The notes: a model not told the origin generated them from the letters alone. Shown: positions 44,241 to 54,123, numbered from the stretch's first letter. The stretch is 64,000 nt of DNA from Lysobacter antibioticus (GCF_000731095.1 NZ_JMTZ01000001.1:1-64000); one strand, 5' to 3'. Numbers and translations: made by a program.

Positions 44241-46037
44241 CTAGACCCGCGTCACCACCAACCACAGCAACAACAAATACAGCGCGAACGAGAAGCCGGT
44301 GACGAAGGCCTGCGTCGCCGGCGCCATGCCGAGCAGGCAGATCGCCGCCGCAATGCCCTGCCAAAGAAAATACGCCGCCGCGATCAACACCAGCCACACC
44401 AACGGCGGAAATAACCCCAGCGCCTTGACCAACACATTCTGCCGCCTCGGCACCGGCTGGATCTCGTCCATGTCGACGCGTCCGTCGACGACGAAGCCGG
44501 CGATCACGTTCCATACCGACTCCACGATCGCCGCACCGTGCCCGCCTTTGACGTAGGTCACCTGGCTGACGCCGGCATCCGGTTGCGAGAGGAGGAAGCC
44601 GTCGTGTCCGGCGCTGCCGAGGTCCTGCAGCCTGAAGAACTGGAAGAATTTCGGGAAGAACGCCACCACCCAGTCGCCGGTGGCGACGAAGTTGAGCACG
44701 CCCCGGACCCTCGGCCGCTTGCCGTCGAGGAAGCGCCGCCAGTCGTAACTGCGGCGCACCACGCTGCCGGCGAACACGACGCGATCGAAACGGCAGCAGG
44801 GATACAGCTCCAGCGCGCGGGCCAGCAGATAGGTGCCGTTGCTGTGTCCGACATAGGAAAAGCTCGCGTTCGGATAACGCGCCAGGGCTTCGGTGTACTG
44901 GTCCATCAGCCATTCCACTTTCTGTCGCCGATACCACGGGAACAGGAACGGCAGCATCGGGAAATAGCCGTAGCTGGAGGTCTCGGTGGCCCAGGTGGCC
45001 AGGCGGTCGCCGGCGCGTTGCTTGATGCGGCGCGCGATCTTGTGGGTCCAGTAGCCGACGTCGCGAATGCCGTGCATGACGAAGACCACGCGCTCGATGC
45101 TCTCGTCGGGCGCGGCGAAACGCTCGTCGGACGGCACCACGGCTTCGCGCTGCAGTTGCGCACTGTCGGCTTGCAAGGCCAGCACGAAGGCGCGGGTGCG
45201 GCCCGCGCCGACGATCGGGTCGGCCATGTCGATGATGTCGGCATGCCCGGAATGAGGCACGTCGAGGTAAACGAAATCGCCTCCCGAGACGAGATCGACG
45301 TTGTCTTCGGGCGCAACCATGTCGTCGCGCGAACCCAGCAACTGGATCGTCAAGGCGCTGCCGGGCGCGGCCGGCGCACTCGCATCGCCCTGCATCGATG
45401 GACCGGTGCGGCTGGCGCGGCGGCGCATCAGCAACCACTGGATGCGCAATTGGGTGATGAATTCGGCGCCGCGGCGAAAGGTGAAGACCAAGGGCCAGCG
45501 CCGGCTGAAGGCATGGATGACATGGCACAACAAGCTGCCCAGGCTCCACACCGGCGCGTTGGCGAGGCTGAGGTGATGCGACACGCGCCAACCGCGGTTC
45601 ATGCCGGCCAGCAGCACGATCCGCGACACGCAGCCGGCCCAGGGCCGCGCCGGAACGAGTGCCGCTTCGTCGGCGGATGCCGGCTTGAACACGGCCTCGA
45701 ACGGAGCGCCTTCGACTTCGCCGCAGGCCACCACGTAAAGTTTTCGCGCCAGCAGCGCGCCGAGGCTGTGCCCGACCAGCACGATATTGCCGTAGCGCGT
45801 GGCCTGAGCGTAGGCCTGGGCGTATTTGCGATCGATCTCCGTCAACAAGCCTGCGACGATCTCGTTCGGATCCGCCATCGACAAGCGCGATGCCGGCAGC
45901 TCCGGGCAATAGATTTCCGCATCCGGCCAGGCGCCGCGCACCAGGGCTTGCACCGACTCTAGCCTGGCCGCGGTGTGCATATAGGCGTGCAGCAGTACCA
46001 CCAACGTCCGCGAACGCTCCTCGACTTGCGTGTTCAT
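44241..46037 (-). CDS. Double alpha/beta-hydrolase with C-terminal membrane segments, 598 aa
   Basis: Two hydrolase domains in one chain. The first (about 1-310) opens VVLLHAYMHTA, with elbow LVGHSLGALLA (Ser91) and a candidate His in PHSGHADI. The second (about 325-520) opens VVFVMHGIRDVGYW, with elbow YVGHSNGTYLLA (Ser399) and a candidate His in KGGHGAAI. The end (about 540-598) holds two TM helices. No signal peptide. Fused lipase/esterase domains with a membrane tail are unusual; single-domain forms act on lipids. The gene stands alone. Confidence 0.8.
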   Translation of the reverse strand: MNTQVEERSRTLVVLLHAYMHTAARLESVQALVRGAWPDAEIYCPELPASRLSMADPNEIVAGLLTEIDRKYAQAYAQATRYGNIVLVGHSLGALLARKLYVVACGEVEGAPFEAVFKPASADEAALVPARPWAGCVSRIVLLAGMNRGWRVSHHLSLANAPVWSLGSLLCHVIHAFSRRWPLVFTFRRGAEFITQLRIQWLLMRRRASRTGPSMQGDASAPAAPGSALTIQLLGSRDDMVAPEDNVDLVSGGDFVYLDVPHSGHADIIDMADPIVGAGRTRAFVLALQADSAQLQREAVVPSDERFAAPDESIERVVFVMHGIRDVGYWTHKIARRIKQRAGDRLATWATETSSYGYFPMLPFLFPWYRRQKVEWLMDQYTEALARYPNASFSYVGHSNGTYLLARALELYPCCRFDRVVFAGSVVRRSYDWRRFLDGKRPRVRGVLNFVATGDWVVAFFPKFFQFFRLQDLGSAGHDGFLLSQPDAGVSQVTYVKGGHGAAIVESVWNVIAGFVVDGRVDMDEIQPVPRRQNVLVKALGLFPPLVWLVLIAAAYFLWQGIAAAICLLGMAPATQAFVTGFSFALYLLLLWLVVTRV

Positions 46038-46541
46038 CCCGCCCCCTGGCTGAGTCACGACGCTGCTCCGCAGCGAAATCCACGGAACCCTGCAATGAAT
46101 GCCGCGCCCGATTCGGCCCGGCGGCCATCGCTCTCGCTCTCGCGGACGCTTGCGGCGCGGACGCACGCACGGATGGCCCGGGGCCGAAACCTCGGGACCG
46201 CGTCGCTGCATTCGGCGCGGGACCGAACGGCACCGAGGAACATACCCTCGCCGACCGAGCCTGCCGATTCATTCAACGTGGAAGCAGGCTGACTCCGGTC
46301 AGACCGCCTTGTCGAAAGCGCGCAGACGGAACAACCGGAGCACGGCGAAAGTGCAGGAAATACGCTGCAACCGGCAATCCATGCCACGACGGACGCGAGT
46401 GCAAACGCGGGCTCGAAGGAATCGTTCAACATCTTCCTCCCAGGTCGCAAATTGGCTCCATCGCTCGTCAACCGATTGGGCCTCCATTGGAACCGCTGGC
46501 GCACCTAAGGTCGCCATCGTCCCAACCACCGAGACAAGACG
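46038..46541. other. Intergenic region, nothing recognised
   Basis: This 504-bp gap lies between divergent genes (double hydrolase and NTF2-like) and should hold both promoters. I find no credible gene or repeat in it. Confidence 0.4.
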
Positions 46542-47084
46542 ATGACCCACCGCACTCCCCGCTCTGCCCGCACGTCGGCGCTGATCGCCGTGTCCATGCT
46601 CGCCCTGTCCACCGCCCCTATGGCGTTCGCCGCGGCCCCTGCAAGCAACGCAGCCGCAAGCAGCGCCCCGCAACCCGCCGCGTCCGGCTGGGTCAGCGAC
46701 ATCCTCACCCGCATCTGCGCCCGCCAGTTCGACGTCGCCCAGCGCACCGACATGGAATCCTTCCGCGACTACGACGCCGAAACCTTCCGCGCCATCCACG
46801 ACGAACGCGCCATCACCGTGTTCGACAGCGGCGGCGTGCGCATCGGCATCGACGCGATCATGACCGCATTGGCCGGCCACTTCACCAACCGCGAAGCCAA
46901 GTGGAGTTGGACCGAACGCTATCGCGTGGTCGACGGCTGCAACTCGGCCTACATCCTGTACGAAACCGTCTACGAGATCCCGCGTATCGGTTATCGCCAG
47001 AAAGCCCTGACCGGCGTCACCTACAGCCACGACGGCCGCAAGTGGCTCGCGATCGCCGACCAGGGCACCAAGCTGCCGCCGTGA
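46542..47084 (+). CDS. Secreted NTF2-like protein, 180 aa
   Basis: Signal peptide about 1-31 and an Ala/Ser/Pro linker, then an NTF2-like domain: DMESFRDYDAETFRAIHDERA, VRIGIDAIMTALAGHF, and WTERYRVVDGCNSAYILYETVY. The fold resembles DUF4440-type proteins and the gene at 42290. Function unknown. A strong intrinsic terminator follows. Confidence 0.78.
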   Translation: MTHRTPRSARTSALIAVSMLALSTAPMAFAAAPASNAAASSAPQPAASGWVSDILTRICARQFDVAQRTDMESFRDYDAETFRAIHDERAITVFDSGGVRIGIDAIMTALAGHFTNREAKWSWTERYRVVDGCNSAYILYETVYEIPRIGYRQKALTGVTYSHDGRKWLAIADQGTKLPP

Positions 47085-47123
47085 CGGCATGCGTGGCGGC
47101 GGTCGTTCCGCCATAGGCACGGC

Positions 47124-47154
47124 GCAAAGGCGGCTACGGCCGCCTTTGCTTTTT
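47124..47154 (+). terminator. Intrinsic terminator after NTF2-like gene
   Basis: An 11-bp stem GCAAAGGCGGC / GCCGCCTTTGC, loop TACG, followed by TTTTT. The remaining gap up to 47434 holds nothing I recognise except the protease ribosome site. Confidence 0.9.
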
Positions 47155-47434
47155 CCGGAGCACAGGCTTCGCAGGTGCGAGTGCGACAGTGCCGCGTCGA
47201 GGAATGCGGATCTCCGCCGGCCGAGGACAGGCCCGGTTTGGCCGCCCGCTTCGGGTCTTGGCGTTCGCTTCCGGTGAGGAGCCGCGCGCAGCGTCTCTTC
47301 GGCGGCCGCGGAGAACGGCCGGCTTCACTGGACTGCTCGGCTCGCCCTGTTTCACCGGCCGCAGAAACACGGACGTCCGCATGCGTCATCGCCAACCAGC
47401 GCGCAGGACTGCGGTCGCCACCAGGAGAGGTCCG

Positions 47435-49867
47435 ATGAAATCCAGACACTGCACGCCCGCGCTGCATTGCGCGGCCGGTCCGACGCGTCCACCGCAACAT
47501 CCGCCCACCGCTTCGCCGACGCCGCGCTACAGCGGCTTCGTCATCCTGCGTTTGTCCGATCGCATTGCGCCGGGTTCCGACAAAGACCTGCGCAGCCTCG
47601 CACGCAAGCACAAGCTGGTGGCGCTGTCCAAGTTGCTGGAAGAGGCGACGGTCGAATCGACCCGGCCGGTGATCCGCAGCGTCGATGCCAAGCGCTTGAT
47701 CGAAATGGAGCGCCGCGCCGCGCAATCGCCGTTTCCGCCGTTGCGCAGCCTGACCGGTTACTGGCGCCTGGATCTGCGCCATCGTCCCGACGACGCCGAA
47801 GCCCTGGTCGCACGCTTGCGCCGGCTCGCCGAAATCGCAGACGCCTACCGCGAACTCGAAGTCACCGAACCGGTCAACGACGCCGACGACCCGTATTGCG
47901 CCGGCCAGGACTACCTGGATGCCGCTCCGACCGGCATCGACGCGCGCTGGGCCTGGACCCAGGCCAACGGCACCGGCGGCGGCATCGGCGTGGTCGATCT
48001 CGAACAAGGTTGGTTCCTCGGCCACGAAGACCTGGTCGGGCACGCGCCCAGCCTGATCTTCGGCGACAACCGCGATGGCGTGAGCACCTACAAGGGCAAT
48101 CACGGCACCGCCGTGCTCGGCGAAATCGCCGGCATCGACAACACCCTCGGCGTGGTCGGCATCGCCCCCGACGTGGGATCGGTGCGGGTGACCTCGCATT
48201 ACGACGCCGGCACCGACACCAACCTGCACGTGGCCGATGCGATCGTCGCCGCGCTGCCGAGCATGGCGGTCGGCGACGTGCTATTGCTGGAAGTGCAACG
48301 CGGCGGCGCGATCCTGACCGAAGTCGACAACGCCGACTTCGATGCGATCCGCCTGGCCAGCGCCCTGGGCGTGATCGTGGTCGAAGCCGCCGGCAACGGC
48401 AGCAACGACCTCGACGCCTACACCGACGGCGGCGGTTTCCAGGTATTCAACCGCGCCAGCGCCGATTTCCGCGATTCCGGCGCGATCGTGGTCGGCGCAG
48501 CACTGTCGCCGCTGCCGCACAACCGCGCCGGTTTCTCCAGCTTCGGCTCGCGCGTGGATTGCTATGCCTGGGGCGAGAACGTCACCACCTGCGCCTACGG
48601 CGATCTCGACAACGGCGGCGGCGACGACAACCGCACCTACACCGCCGGTTTCAACGGCACCAGTTCGGCCTCGCCGATCGTCACCGGCGCCGCGCTCGTC
48701 ACCCAGGGCATGTACGCCGCGACGACCGGCACGCGCCTGTCGCCGGGGCAGATGCGCAGCCTGCTGTCCGACCCGGCGATCAATACCCCGCAGGGCGGCG
48801 GCGTGGCCGGCGCCATCGGCGTAATGCCGGACCTGCGCGCGATCATCGAGGACACCCTGGGCCTGGTGCCCGATGTTTACCTGCGCGACGCCGTCGGCGA
48901 CAGCGGCGCGGTGCCGTCCACCGGCGCCATCAGCTCCAGCCCCGACGTGATCCTGCGCCCGACCGCGGTGGCCAACCCCGACGCGGCCTTCGGCGAAGGC
49001 AGCGGCACCGAGAACAGCAACACCCTCGGCCACGAGGCCGAAACCGGGCAGGACAATTTCCTCTACGTGCGCATGCGCAATCGCGGTGCCGCCGATGCCG
49101 ACGACGTCCGCGCGACGGTGTACTGGAGCCCGGTCGCGACCTTGCTGACCCCGGACCTGTGGAACCTGATCGGCACCTCGGCGCCGGTCGACGTGCCGAT
49201 GGGCGACACCCTGGTGGTCGCCGATGCGATCACCTGGCCGCAAGCCGACATCCCCGCGCCCGGCCATTACTGCTTCGTCGCCAGCCTCGACCATCCGAGC
49301 GACGCCGCGCCGCCGCTGCCGCCCGGTCCGCCCAACTTCGACTGGGATGCCTTCCGCGACTACATCCGCGCCCACAACAACATCACCTGGCGCAACTTCA
49401 ACGTCGTCGACCCGCCGCCGGATCCGCAGGCCTGGTTGTCGTTGCCGCTCCTGATCACCGGCACGCCCGATCGCGCCCGCGCCTTCGATTTCGAGATCGT
49501 GCGGCGCTTGCCCAAGGGCGTCACGGTGCACCTGGAACTGCCGCGCGACCTCGCCCGACGCATCGGTGCCCGGGTGCCCTGGAAGGTCGATGTACCGCGT
49601 AAAGGCGATCGCGCCACCATCGCCTTGCCGGGCCTGCCGCGCCTGCCTTTGTGCGGCCTGCCGCTGCCGCGCGGCGCGCGCCTGCCGGCGCGCTTCCTGG
49701 TGCGCGGCGCCAAGCCCGAACAGATGCAGGGCGCCAGCATCGCCATCCGCCAACTGTTCGAAGGCGAGGAAGTCGGTCGCATCACCTGGCAATGCCTCAA
49801 CCGCGGCAACGCCGGCAAGGCCAAGCCGGCGATGGCGGTCAGACCGGCAGCGGCTAAAAAACGCTGA
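47435..49867 (+). CDS. S8 (subtilisin-like) serine protease without signal peptide, 810 aa
   Basis: Residues about 165-460 are the subtilisin domain: Asp188 (GVVDLEQGW), His223 (NHGTAVLGEIAG), the oxyanion Asn in EAAGNGSND, and Ser410 (GTSSASPIV). Residues about 535-660 are a CARDB-like sandwich (FLYVRMRNRGAADADDVRATVYWS), ending in WRNFNVVD. The last 150 residues are basic. The start is fixed by AGGAGAGG just upstream. No hydrophobic signal is present at this or any upstream in-frame ATG, so export by another route or an intracellular role is open. Confidence 0.87.
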   Translation: MKSRHCTPALHCAAGPTRPPQHPPTASPTPRYSGFVILRLSDRIAPGSDKDLRSLARKHKLVALSKLLEEATVESTRPVIRSVDAKRLIEMERRAAQSPFPPLRSLTGYWRLDLRHRPDDAEALVARLRRLAEIADAYRELEVTEPVNDADDPYCAGQDYLDAAPTGIDARWAWTQANGTGGGIGVVDLEQGWFLGHEDLVGHAPSLIFGDNRDGVSTYKGNHGTAVLGEIAGIDNTLGVVGIAPDVGSVRVTSHYDAGTDTNLHVADAIVAALPSMAVGDVLLLEVQRGGAILTEVDNADFDAIRLASALGVIVVEAAGNGSNDLDAYTDGGGFQVFNRASADFRDSGAIVVGAALSPLPHNRAGFSSFGSRVDCYAWGENVTTCAYGDLDNGGGDDNRTYTAGFNGTSSASPIVTGAALVTQGMYAATTGTRLSPGQMRSLLSDPAINTPQGGGVAGAIGVMPDLRAIIEDTLGLVPDVYLRDAVGDSGAVPSTGAISSSPDVILRPTAVANPDAAFGEGSGTENSNTLGHEAETGQDNFLYVRMRNRGAADADDVRATVYWSPVATLLTPDLWNLIGTSAPVDVPMGDTLVVADAITWPQADIPAPGHYCFVASLDHPSDAAPPLPPGPPNFDWDAFRDYIRAHNNITWRNFNVVDPPPDPQAWLSLPLLITGTPDRARAFDFEIVRRLPKGVTVHLELPRDLARRIGARVPWKVDVPRKGDRATIALPGLPRLPLCGLPLPRGARLPARFLVRGAKPEQMQGASIAIRQLFEGEEVGRITWQCLNRGNAGKAKPAMAVRPAAAKKR

Positions 49868-49907
49868 AGCCTCGATGCGCTTCGTCGGGCACGGCGCCGC
49901 AAACGGA

Positions 49908-49938
49908 TCCGCCCGAAGCCGCGTCGGCTTCGGGCGGA
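49908..49938. terminator. Bidirectional hairpin between convergent proteases
   Basis: A 13-bp perfect stem TCCGCCCGAAGCC / GGCTTCGGGCGGA with loop GCGTC. It lies 40 bp past the S8 protease stop and about 65 bp past the beta-lytic protease stop. No T-tract, so it may act with Rho or as a 3' stabiliser. Confidence 0.65.
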
Positions 49939-50002
49939 CGCGAAAATTCACCCGGCGGGCTCGTTCGCGATGGCGACGAGCTCGCCGGATGCGCGGCTTC
50001 GC

Positions 50003-51166
50003 TCAGGGGTTGGTGAAATAACCCGAGCAATAACGCGAGCCGTTCTTGCTCAGATAGAAGCGGCTGCAGTTGGTGTCGTAGCTGCTGCCCAGCGCGGTGA
50101 TCTGGAAGCCCGACAGATATACCCCGTTGAGGTGATAGTGGCTGCCGTTGTACTTCAGCGACCAATGCTCGTGCGGGCCGGTGGAGGCACCGCCGTTGCA
50201 CAGCGCCTGGGCGCGGGTGTTGGCCGGGTTGCCGATACGGCTGTTGGCGGCGACGCTCGCGCCGGTGCCGTACTGCAGGTTCATCATGTGGTAGTAGGTC
50301 GTCGACCAACCGCCGCTGTGCACCACTTCGGCGAAGCACGAGGAATGGCGCTTGAACGAGCCGCCGGCCGAGGCCGACACCCAGTTCCCGCTCTGGTTGC
50401 TGCCCCAGCCACCGCCGCGCGACATGTCCAGCGACGACATCGGGTAATTGCCCGAGCCGGTGTTGGTGTGCGCGCCGCCGACATGCCAGGACGCGCCGCG
50501 CGGGTACGGGAACTGCAGGAAACCGTTGGCCGGCCCGGCCAGGGCGTTGACGTCGCTGGTATCGGCGAAACGCGCCGACGCCGGCACTGCCTTGCGCGGC
50601 TCGTTGAACAAGCGGCCGTAGACCTGCTGGAACTCGCCGTCGCCGCGCAGCGCGGCACTGGCCTGGCTCTCGCCAGCCTGCAGGTACAGGGCTTGCAAGG
50701 GATTGCTGCGCGCCAGCGGCACGCGGCCTTGCGGCGCCAGCGACGCGTCTTCCTGCTCGTACAGAGCCTGGCGCAAGGCCGTGGCGACCTCGCGGGTCTG
50801 GCCATTGAAATCCTTCGCCGTCGACAGCTTGCCGAACGGACGGCGCATCGCATCGGCGCTGGCGCGCTGACGCGACACCACGCCGCTCTGCTGCTCCATC
50901 AGCGCGATCAACACCTTCGGGCTGATGCTGCTGTAACCGGCCCAGTGCGAAATCGACTCGCTGTGCCGCACCAGATGCGGCGCGTGCTTGGCCAGATAGG
51001 CCGCGGTGTCGAAGTCGAACATCTCGTCGTAGGAATACACCAGGTCCTGGCCGCTCAACCCGGCAGCGGCGTTCGCATCGCGCCCGCCGGCCGTCGCCGT
51101 GCCGCCGATGGCCGCTGCGATACAGCAGGCCAACAACCCCAGTCGTGCTTTAGAAATCGCCTTCAT
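50003..51166 (-). CDS. Beta-lytic metalloendopeptidase (M23A), preproenzyme
   Basis: A 387-residue preproenzyme. Signal peptide about 1-26, a propeptide of about 180 residues, and a mature domain of about 180 residues beginning near ANGFLQFPYPRGASWHVGGA. Zinc ligands are His233 and Asp247 (HTNTG... SSLDMS) and His334 in GPHEHW (His332 is the catalytic partner). The mature part closely matches the Lysobacter/Achromobacter beta-lytic protease, which cuts Gly- and Ala-containing bonds in peptidoglycan and elastin. Cys pairs near the C-terminus (SYDTNCSRFYL, SRYCSGYF) are kept. This is the strongest taxonomic marker in the window. Confidence 0.95.
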   Translation of the reverse strand: MKAISKARLGLLACCIAAAIGGTATAGGRDANAAAGLSGQDLVYSYDEMFDFDTAAYLAKHAPHLVRHSESISHWAGYSSISPKVLIALMEQQSGVVSRQRASADAMRRPFGKLSTAKDFNGQTREVATALRQALYEQEDASLAPQGRVPLARSNPLQALYLQAGESQASAALRGDGEFQQVYGRLFNEPRKAVPASARFADTSDVNALAGPANGFLQFPYPRGASWHVGGAHTNTGSGNYPMSSLDMSRGGGWGSNQSGNWVSASAGGSFKRHSSCFAEVVHSGGWSTTYYHMMNLQYGTGASVAANSRIGNPANTRAQALCNGGASTGPHEHWSLKYNGSHYHLNGVYLSGFQITALGSSYDTNCSRFYLSKNGSRYCSGYFTNP

Positions 51167-51683
51167 CGTATCGCTCTCGTCGAATGTGGGGTGGCATGCA
51201 TGCCCTGTCCGCAACGACAGATCCGGCATCGAGCGCAGTGTGCTTTCTCGTTCGCATCGGCCACCCTGAGTGATGCGATGTCCCGACTCTAGGGTTCGTC
51301 AACAACGCTGTCGTGCGATCGCAGCGCAGTTGCTCACTTGCGGTGAGACTGCTCCTGCACTTCCTTCATTTCGAATCGTCATATGGCAGCGAATCGCTGC
51401 AGATGTATTCGATGTCAGTCGCGTATCGAGATTTCATCCCCTGCGAATCGACGGCGCATACGCTGCGCACAAAGCACATTAGCCCGCATTCACGATGCGT
51501 GATTTTCGCTGTTTGAAACTTCATCGAGCCGCGTGCGCCGCACTGCACGAACGCGCATTCATCGCAAGCACTCGCCCGGGTTTTCCGGAGGGGAAACCGG
51601 TTTCGTTTGAATGCGGCGATGGCGCGATATCCGCGCCATCGCCGCAAACCCCGCCGTGTGCGCTGCGGGCCGGGTGGTGCGCC
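51167..51683. other. Intergenic region with hairpin
   Basis: 517 bp without a credible gene. It should hold the promoter of the beta-lytic protease. A 14-bp perfect stem (TGCGGCGATGGCGC / GCGCCATCGCCGCA, 51612-51646) lies 38 bp past the minus-strand VOC stop and is a candidate transcript end. The part around 51350-51500 is AT-richer than its surroundings. Confidence 0.5.
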
Positions 51684-52112
51684 TCAGAAGGTGATCTTCA
51701 CCGACGGCGCGCTGCGCTCGGCTTCGCCGTGATACACCGCCTCGATGTTGTTGCCGTCCGGGTCCAGCACGAACGCGGCGTAATAACCGGGGTGATAGTC
51801 GCGGCCTCCGGGCGAACCGTTGTCCTTGCCGCCGTTGGTCATCGCGGCGCGGTGGAAGGCATCGACCATCGCCCAGTCCTGCGCCTGGAACGCGAGGTGA
51901 TGGCGCCCGGTCAGGCTGCCTTGGGCGGCCGGGCTGTCGGCGGTCGACACGAACAACTCGTCGGCCCAGAAATGATCGTCGCCGCTGCCGGCTATCGGCA
52001 CCTTCAAGGCGGCGAAGACCGCGGTGTAGAACTTCCGGCTCGCCTCGATATCGCGCACCACCAACTGGATGTGATCGATCAAACGGCCGCGGTGCAGTTC
52101 CTGCGTTTCCAT
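51684..52112 (-). CDS. VOC family protein (glyoxalase fold), 142 aa
   Basis: A vicinal-oxygen-chelate protein: LIDHIQLVVRDIEASRKFYTAVF, GRHHLAFQAQDWAMVDAFHRAA, YYAAFVLDPDGNNIEAVYHG. His, His and Glu occupy the usual metal sites. GGGAGAGG just upstream selects METQELH as the start; an ATG 7 codons earlier has no ribosome site. Substrate unknown. It is divergent from the propeller-like protein. Confidence 0.87.
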   Translation of the reverse strand: METQELHRGRLIDHIQLVVRDIEASRKFYTAVFAALKVPIAGSGDDHFWADELFVSTADSPAAQGSLTGRHHLAFQAQDWAMVDAFHRAAMTNGGKDNGSPGGRDYHPGYYAAFVLDPDGNNIEAVYHGEAERSAPSVKITF

Positions 52113-52313
52113 GCTCGCCTCTCCCGTCGTCATGTAGTCGTGCCCGCCCCAGAACCGGCGGATCGGGCCTGAATCCTTGCCTGTTTTACGACCGGTATCA
52201 AGAAACCGCGTTGAAGATGACGTTCCGATAGGGGCAACCCTAGCTGTGCCCGCGGCGGGCGCGGCCTAAAGTGCCCGCATCGGCAGTGCCCTGTCGGCGA
52301 GAGGAGCCTTCCC

Positions 52314-53237
52314 ATGCACGTCTCCGGCACCAGCGGCAGCGCCTGGATTCCCCAGACGTCGGTTCCCGTCCAAGAATCCGCCCGCCCCACCCTGCCCGAC
52401 GGCCCGGAGCTGATCCACGTCGGCGAGTTCATCCCCCAGGGCCAGGGCTACGATGCCCAGCGTCGGCAAGTCCTGACGACCTACTACAACAAGGACGACG
52501 GCGTCCTGTTGTCGATCCAGAACCAGGACGGCGGCCCCGAGGTCAAGCACGTCAAGCTCGACGGCGGCAGCGCCGAGAACCTGTGCGCGATCGCGCCGGA
52601 CAAGGGCGGCGGCGTGGCGACCGACGGCAAGTTCGTGTACCTGGCCGATACGGAATCGGTCTACGTGTATCGGCGCGAAGACATCGATGCCGCCCAGAAC
52701 GGCGGCTCGGTCGAGCCAGTGTGGATCAACCGCATGCCGGAGGGCAGCAACGCCAGCTACCTGACCGTCAAGGACGGCCAGGCCTATGTCGGCCAGTTCG
52801 CGGTCGACCCGAACGGCTTCGGCTCGGACCAGGCCAAACAGGATTTCGACGGCAAACCCAGCCTGGTGCGTTTCGATATCGGCGCCAAGGGCGAGTTCGT
52901 CAACCCCAGCGCCCCGGTCGAGACGCCCTACTACGCCCAGGGCGTGACCGCGACCGACCGGGGCCTGCTCTTCAGCACCTCCTTCGGGGGCCAGGACGAA
53001 TCGCCGCGCGAGCTGGTCTTTCAGCAGTTCACCGGCAACGGCGCGAACTTCCGACTCGAAGCGGCCAAGGATGCGCAGAGCGTCTACCGTCTCGACCATT
53101 ACGCCGAAGGCATCAACGTCATCGACAACGAAGTCTGGGTGACCTACGAAAGCGCCGCCGACGACTACCGCGACAGCGGCGTCGAACCGCGCACGCACAT
53201 CCAGCGCATCCCGCTCGGCGAACTGAAAGACTACTGA
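52314..53237 (+). CDS. Beta-propeller-like hypothetical protein, 307 aa
   Basis: No signal peptide. Repeating strands rich in Gly, Asp and Tyr suggest a propeller: TTYYNKDDGVLLSIQN, DGKFVYLADTESVYVYRRE, DGQAYVGQFAVDPNGFG, DNEVWVTYESAADDY. GAGAGGAG precedes the ATG. I recognise no named family. Confidence 0.75.
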   Translation: MHVSGTSGSAWIPQTSVPVQESARPTLPDGPELIHVGEFIPQGQGYDAQRRQVLTTYYNKDDGVLLSIQNQDGGPEVKHVKLDGGSAENLCAIAPDKGGGVATDGKFVYLADTESVYVYRREDIDAAQNGGSVEPVWINRMPEGSNASYLTVKDGQAYVGQFAVDPNGFGSDQAKQDFDGKPSLVRFDIGAKGEFVNPSAPVETPYYAQGVTATDRGLLFSTSFGGQDESPRELVFQQFTGNGANFRLEAAKDAQSVYRLDHYAEGINVIDNEVWVTYESAADDYRDSGVEPRTHIQRIPLGELKDY

Positions 53238-53438
53238 TCGGACCGCAGCGGCCGCATCATCGCAGACGCAAGCGGACCGCGAGAAAACTCCCCGGCGGGT
53301 TCACGCACCGGCCTGGCCCACGTTCCAACAGGCAACGGACGAGGCGCTTTAGCGCCTGTTCCGACCAGGCGCGGCTGCGGGCAATGGCGAACCTTGCAGC
53401 GCGTCCTGCCTTTCCGCGATTGCCGATGGGAGCGTCCG

Positions 53439-53735
53439 ATGTCCAGAAACAAGACTCTTTTTATCTACAACGACACCAGAGCCGACCAGGAGTGGACCAT
53501 CTATTCCGAAGGCGTCATCAATCAAAGCTATACGCTGGGCCAGGACCGAAAGAGCTTCACGGTCACGCTCAGCGCCAACGCCGTGATCAAGTTCGGCGTG
53601 GACGATGCCGTGTATCTCGACGCCATCTACGACTATCGCAGCGACAGTTGGACCAGCCGCACCGCCACCCCGAACGAGATGCAGTTCTCCGCCGCTCAAA
53701 GTGCGGTGAGCGTCACCTGCAGTTATGTTCCCTGA
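53439..53735 (+). CDS. Small hypothetical protein, 98 aa
   Basis: A compact beta-rich protein (KTLFIYNDTRADQEWTIYSE, SFTVTLSANAVIKFGVDDAV) with one Cys near the end. It opens with a basic MSRNK and has no signal peptide. GGGAG lies before the ATG. The amphipathic strands recall small secreted or phage-tail-like beta-sandwich proteins, but I recognise no family. Confidence 0.65.
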   Translation: MSRNKTLFIYNDTRADQEWTIYSEGVINQSYTLGQDRKSFTVTLSANAVIKFGVDDAVYLDAIYDYRSDSWTSRTATPNEMQFSAAQSAVSVTCSYVP

Positions 53736-54123
53736 GCCGATTCGAAGACTTCCGAGTAAGAACCGGGTCGGAGACCGCCATCACCGCTAGAGTCTCCGAC
53801 CCCGCTTCGCCATTGGCCTGCCCCTGGGACGCGACGATCCTTCCCGACCGGCCGAACTGGCCGACCTCCCTGCCGGCGTGCGCGTAGTGCGCCCGAACCG
53901 CGCTTGGATCCGCTCATGAGGCCTCGAGGCATCGCCCGGCGTCGGCCCGTGGATAAGACCGGCCACGTCTGAACATTGCAGGTATCGCCCCTCGCGCGAC
54001 GCCGCCGTCGATGCAACCGTTTCCGCCATCGCCGCATCACTTGCACCACGCAACGAAGCCTCGGCCGGCGCCACCGATCCGTTCGCTGCGTCGTCCTGTC
54101 GACCACCGATCCGGAAACTGCCT
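53736..54123. other. Intergenic region, nothing recognised
   Basis: This 388-bp gap separates two plus-strand genes and should hold the promoter of the hydrolase gene. I see no credible gene, repeat or strong hairpin. Confidence 0.4.

Noticed and set aside
44241-46037. Idea that the two hydrolase domains are a recent tandem duplication
   Set aside because: The two halves share only the GHSxG elbow; flanking sequence does not align by eye.
43432-46272. 946-codon minus-strand frame across two genes
   Set aside because: It is a shifted frame of the double-hydrolase and lipoprotein genes; the real frames carry the catalytic elbows and lipobox.
47189-47434. N-terminal extension of the S8 protease
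   Set aside because: These 82 codons overlap a terminator region, lack a signal peptide and look non-coding; AGGAGAGG marks the later ATG.
51363-51650. Short frames in the AT-richer gap before the beta-lytic protease
   Set aside because: Overlapping on both strands, with no ribosome site and no motif.
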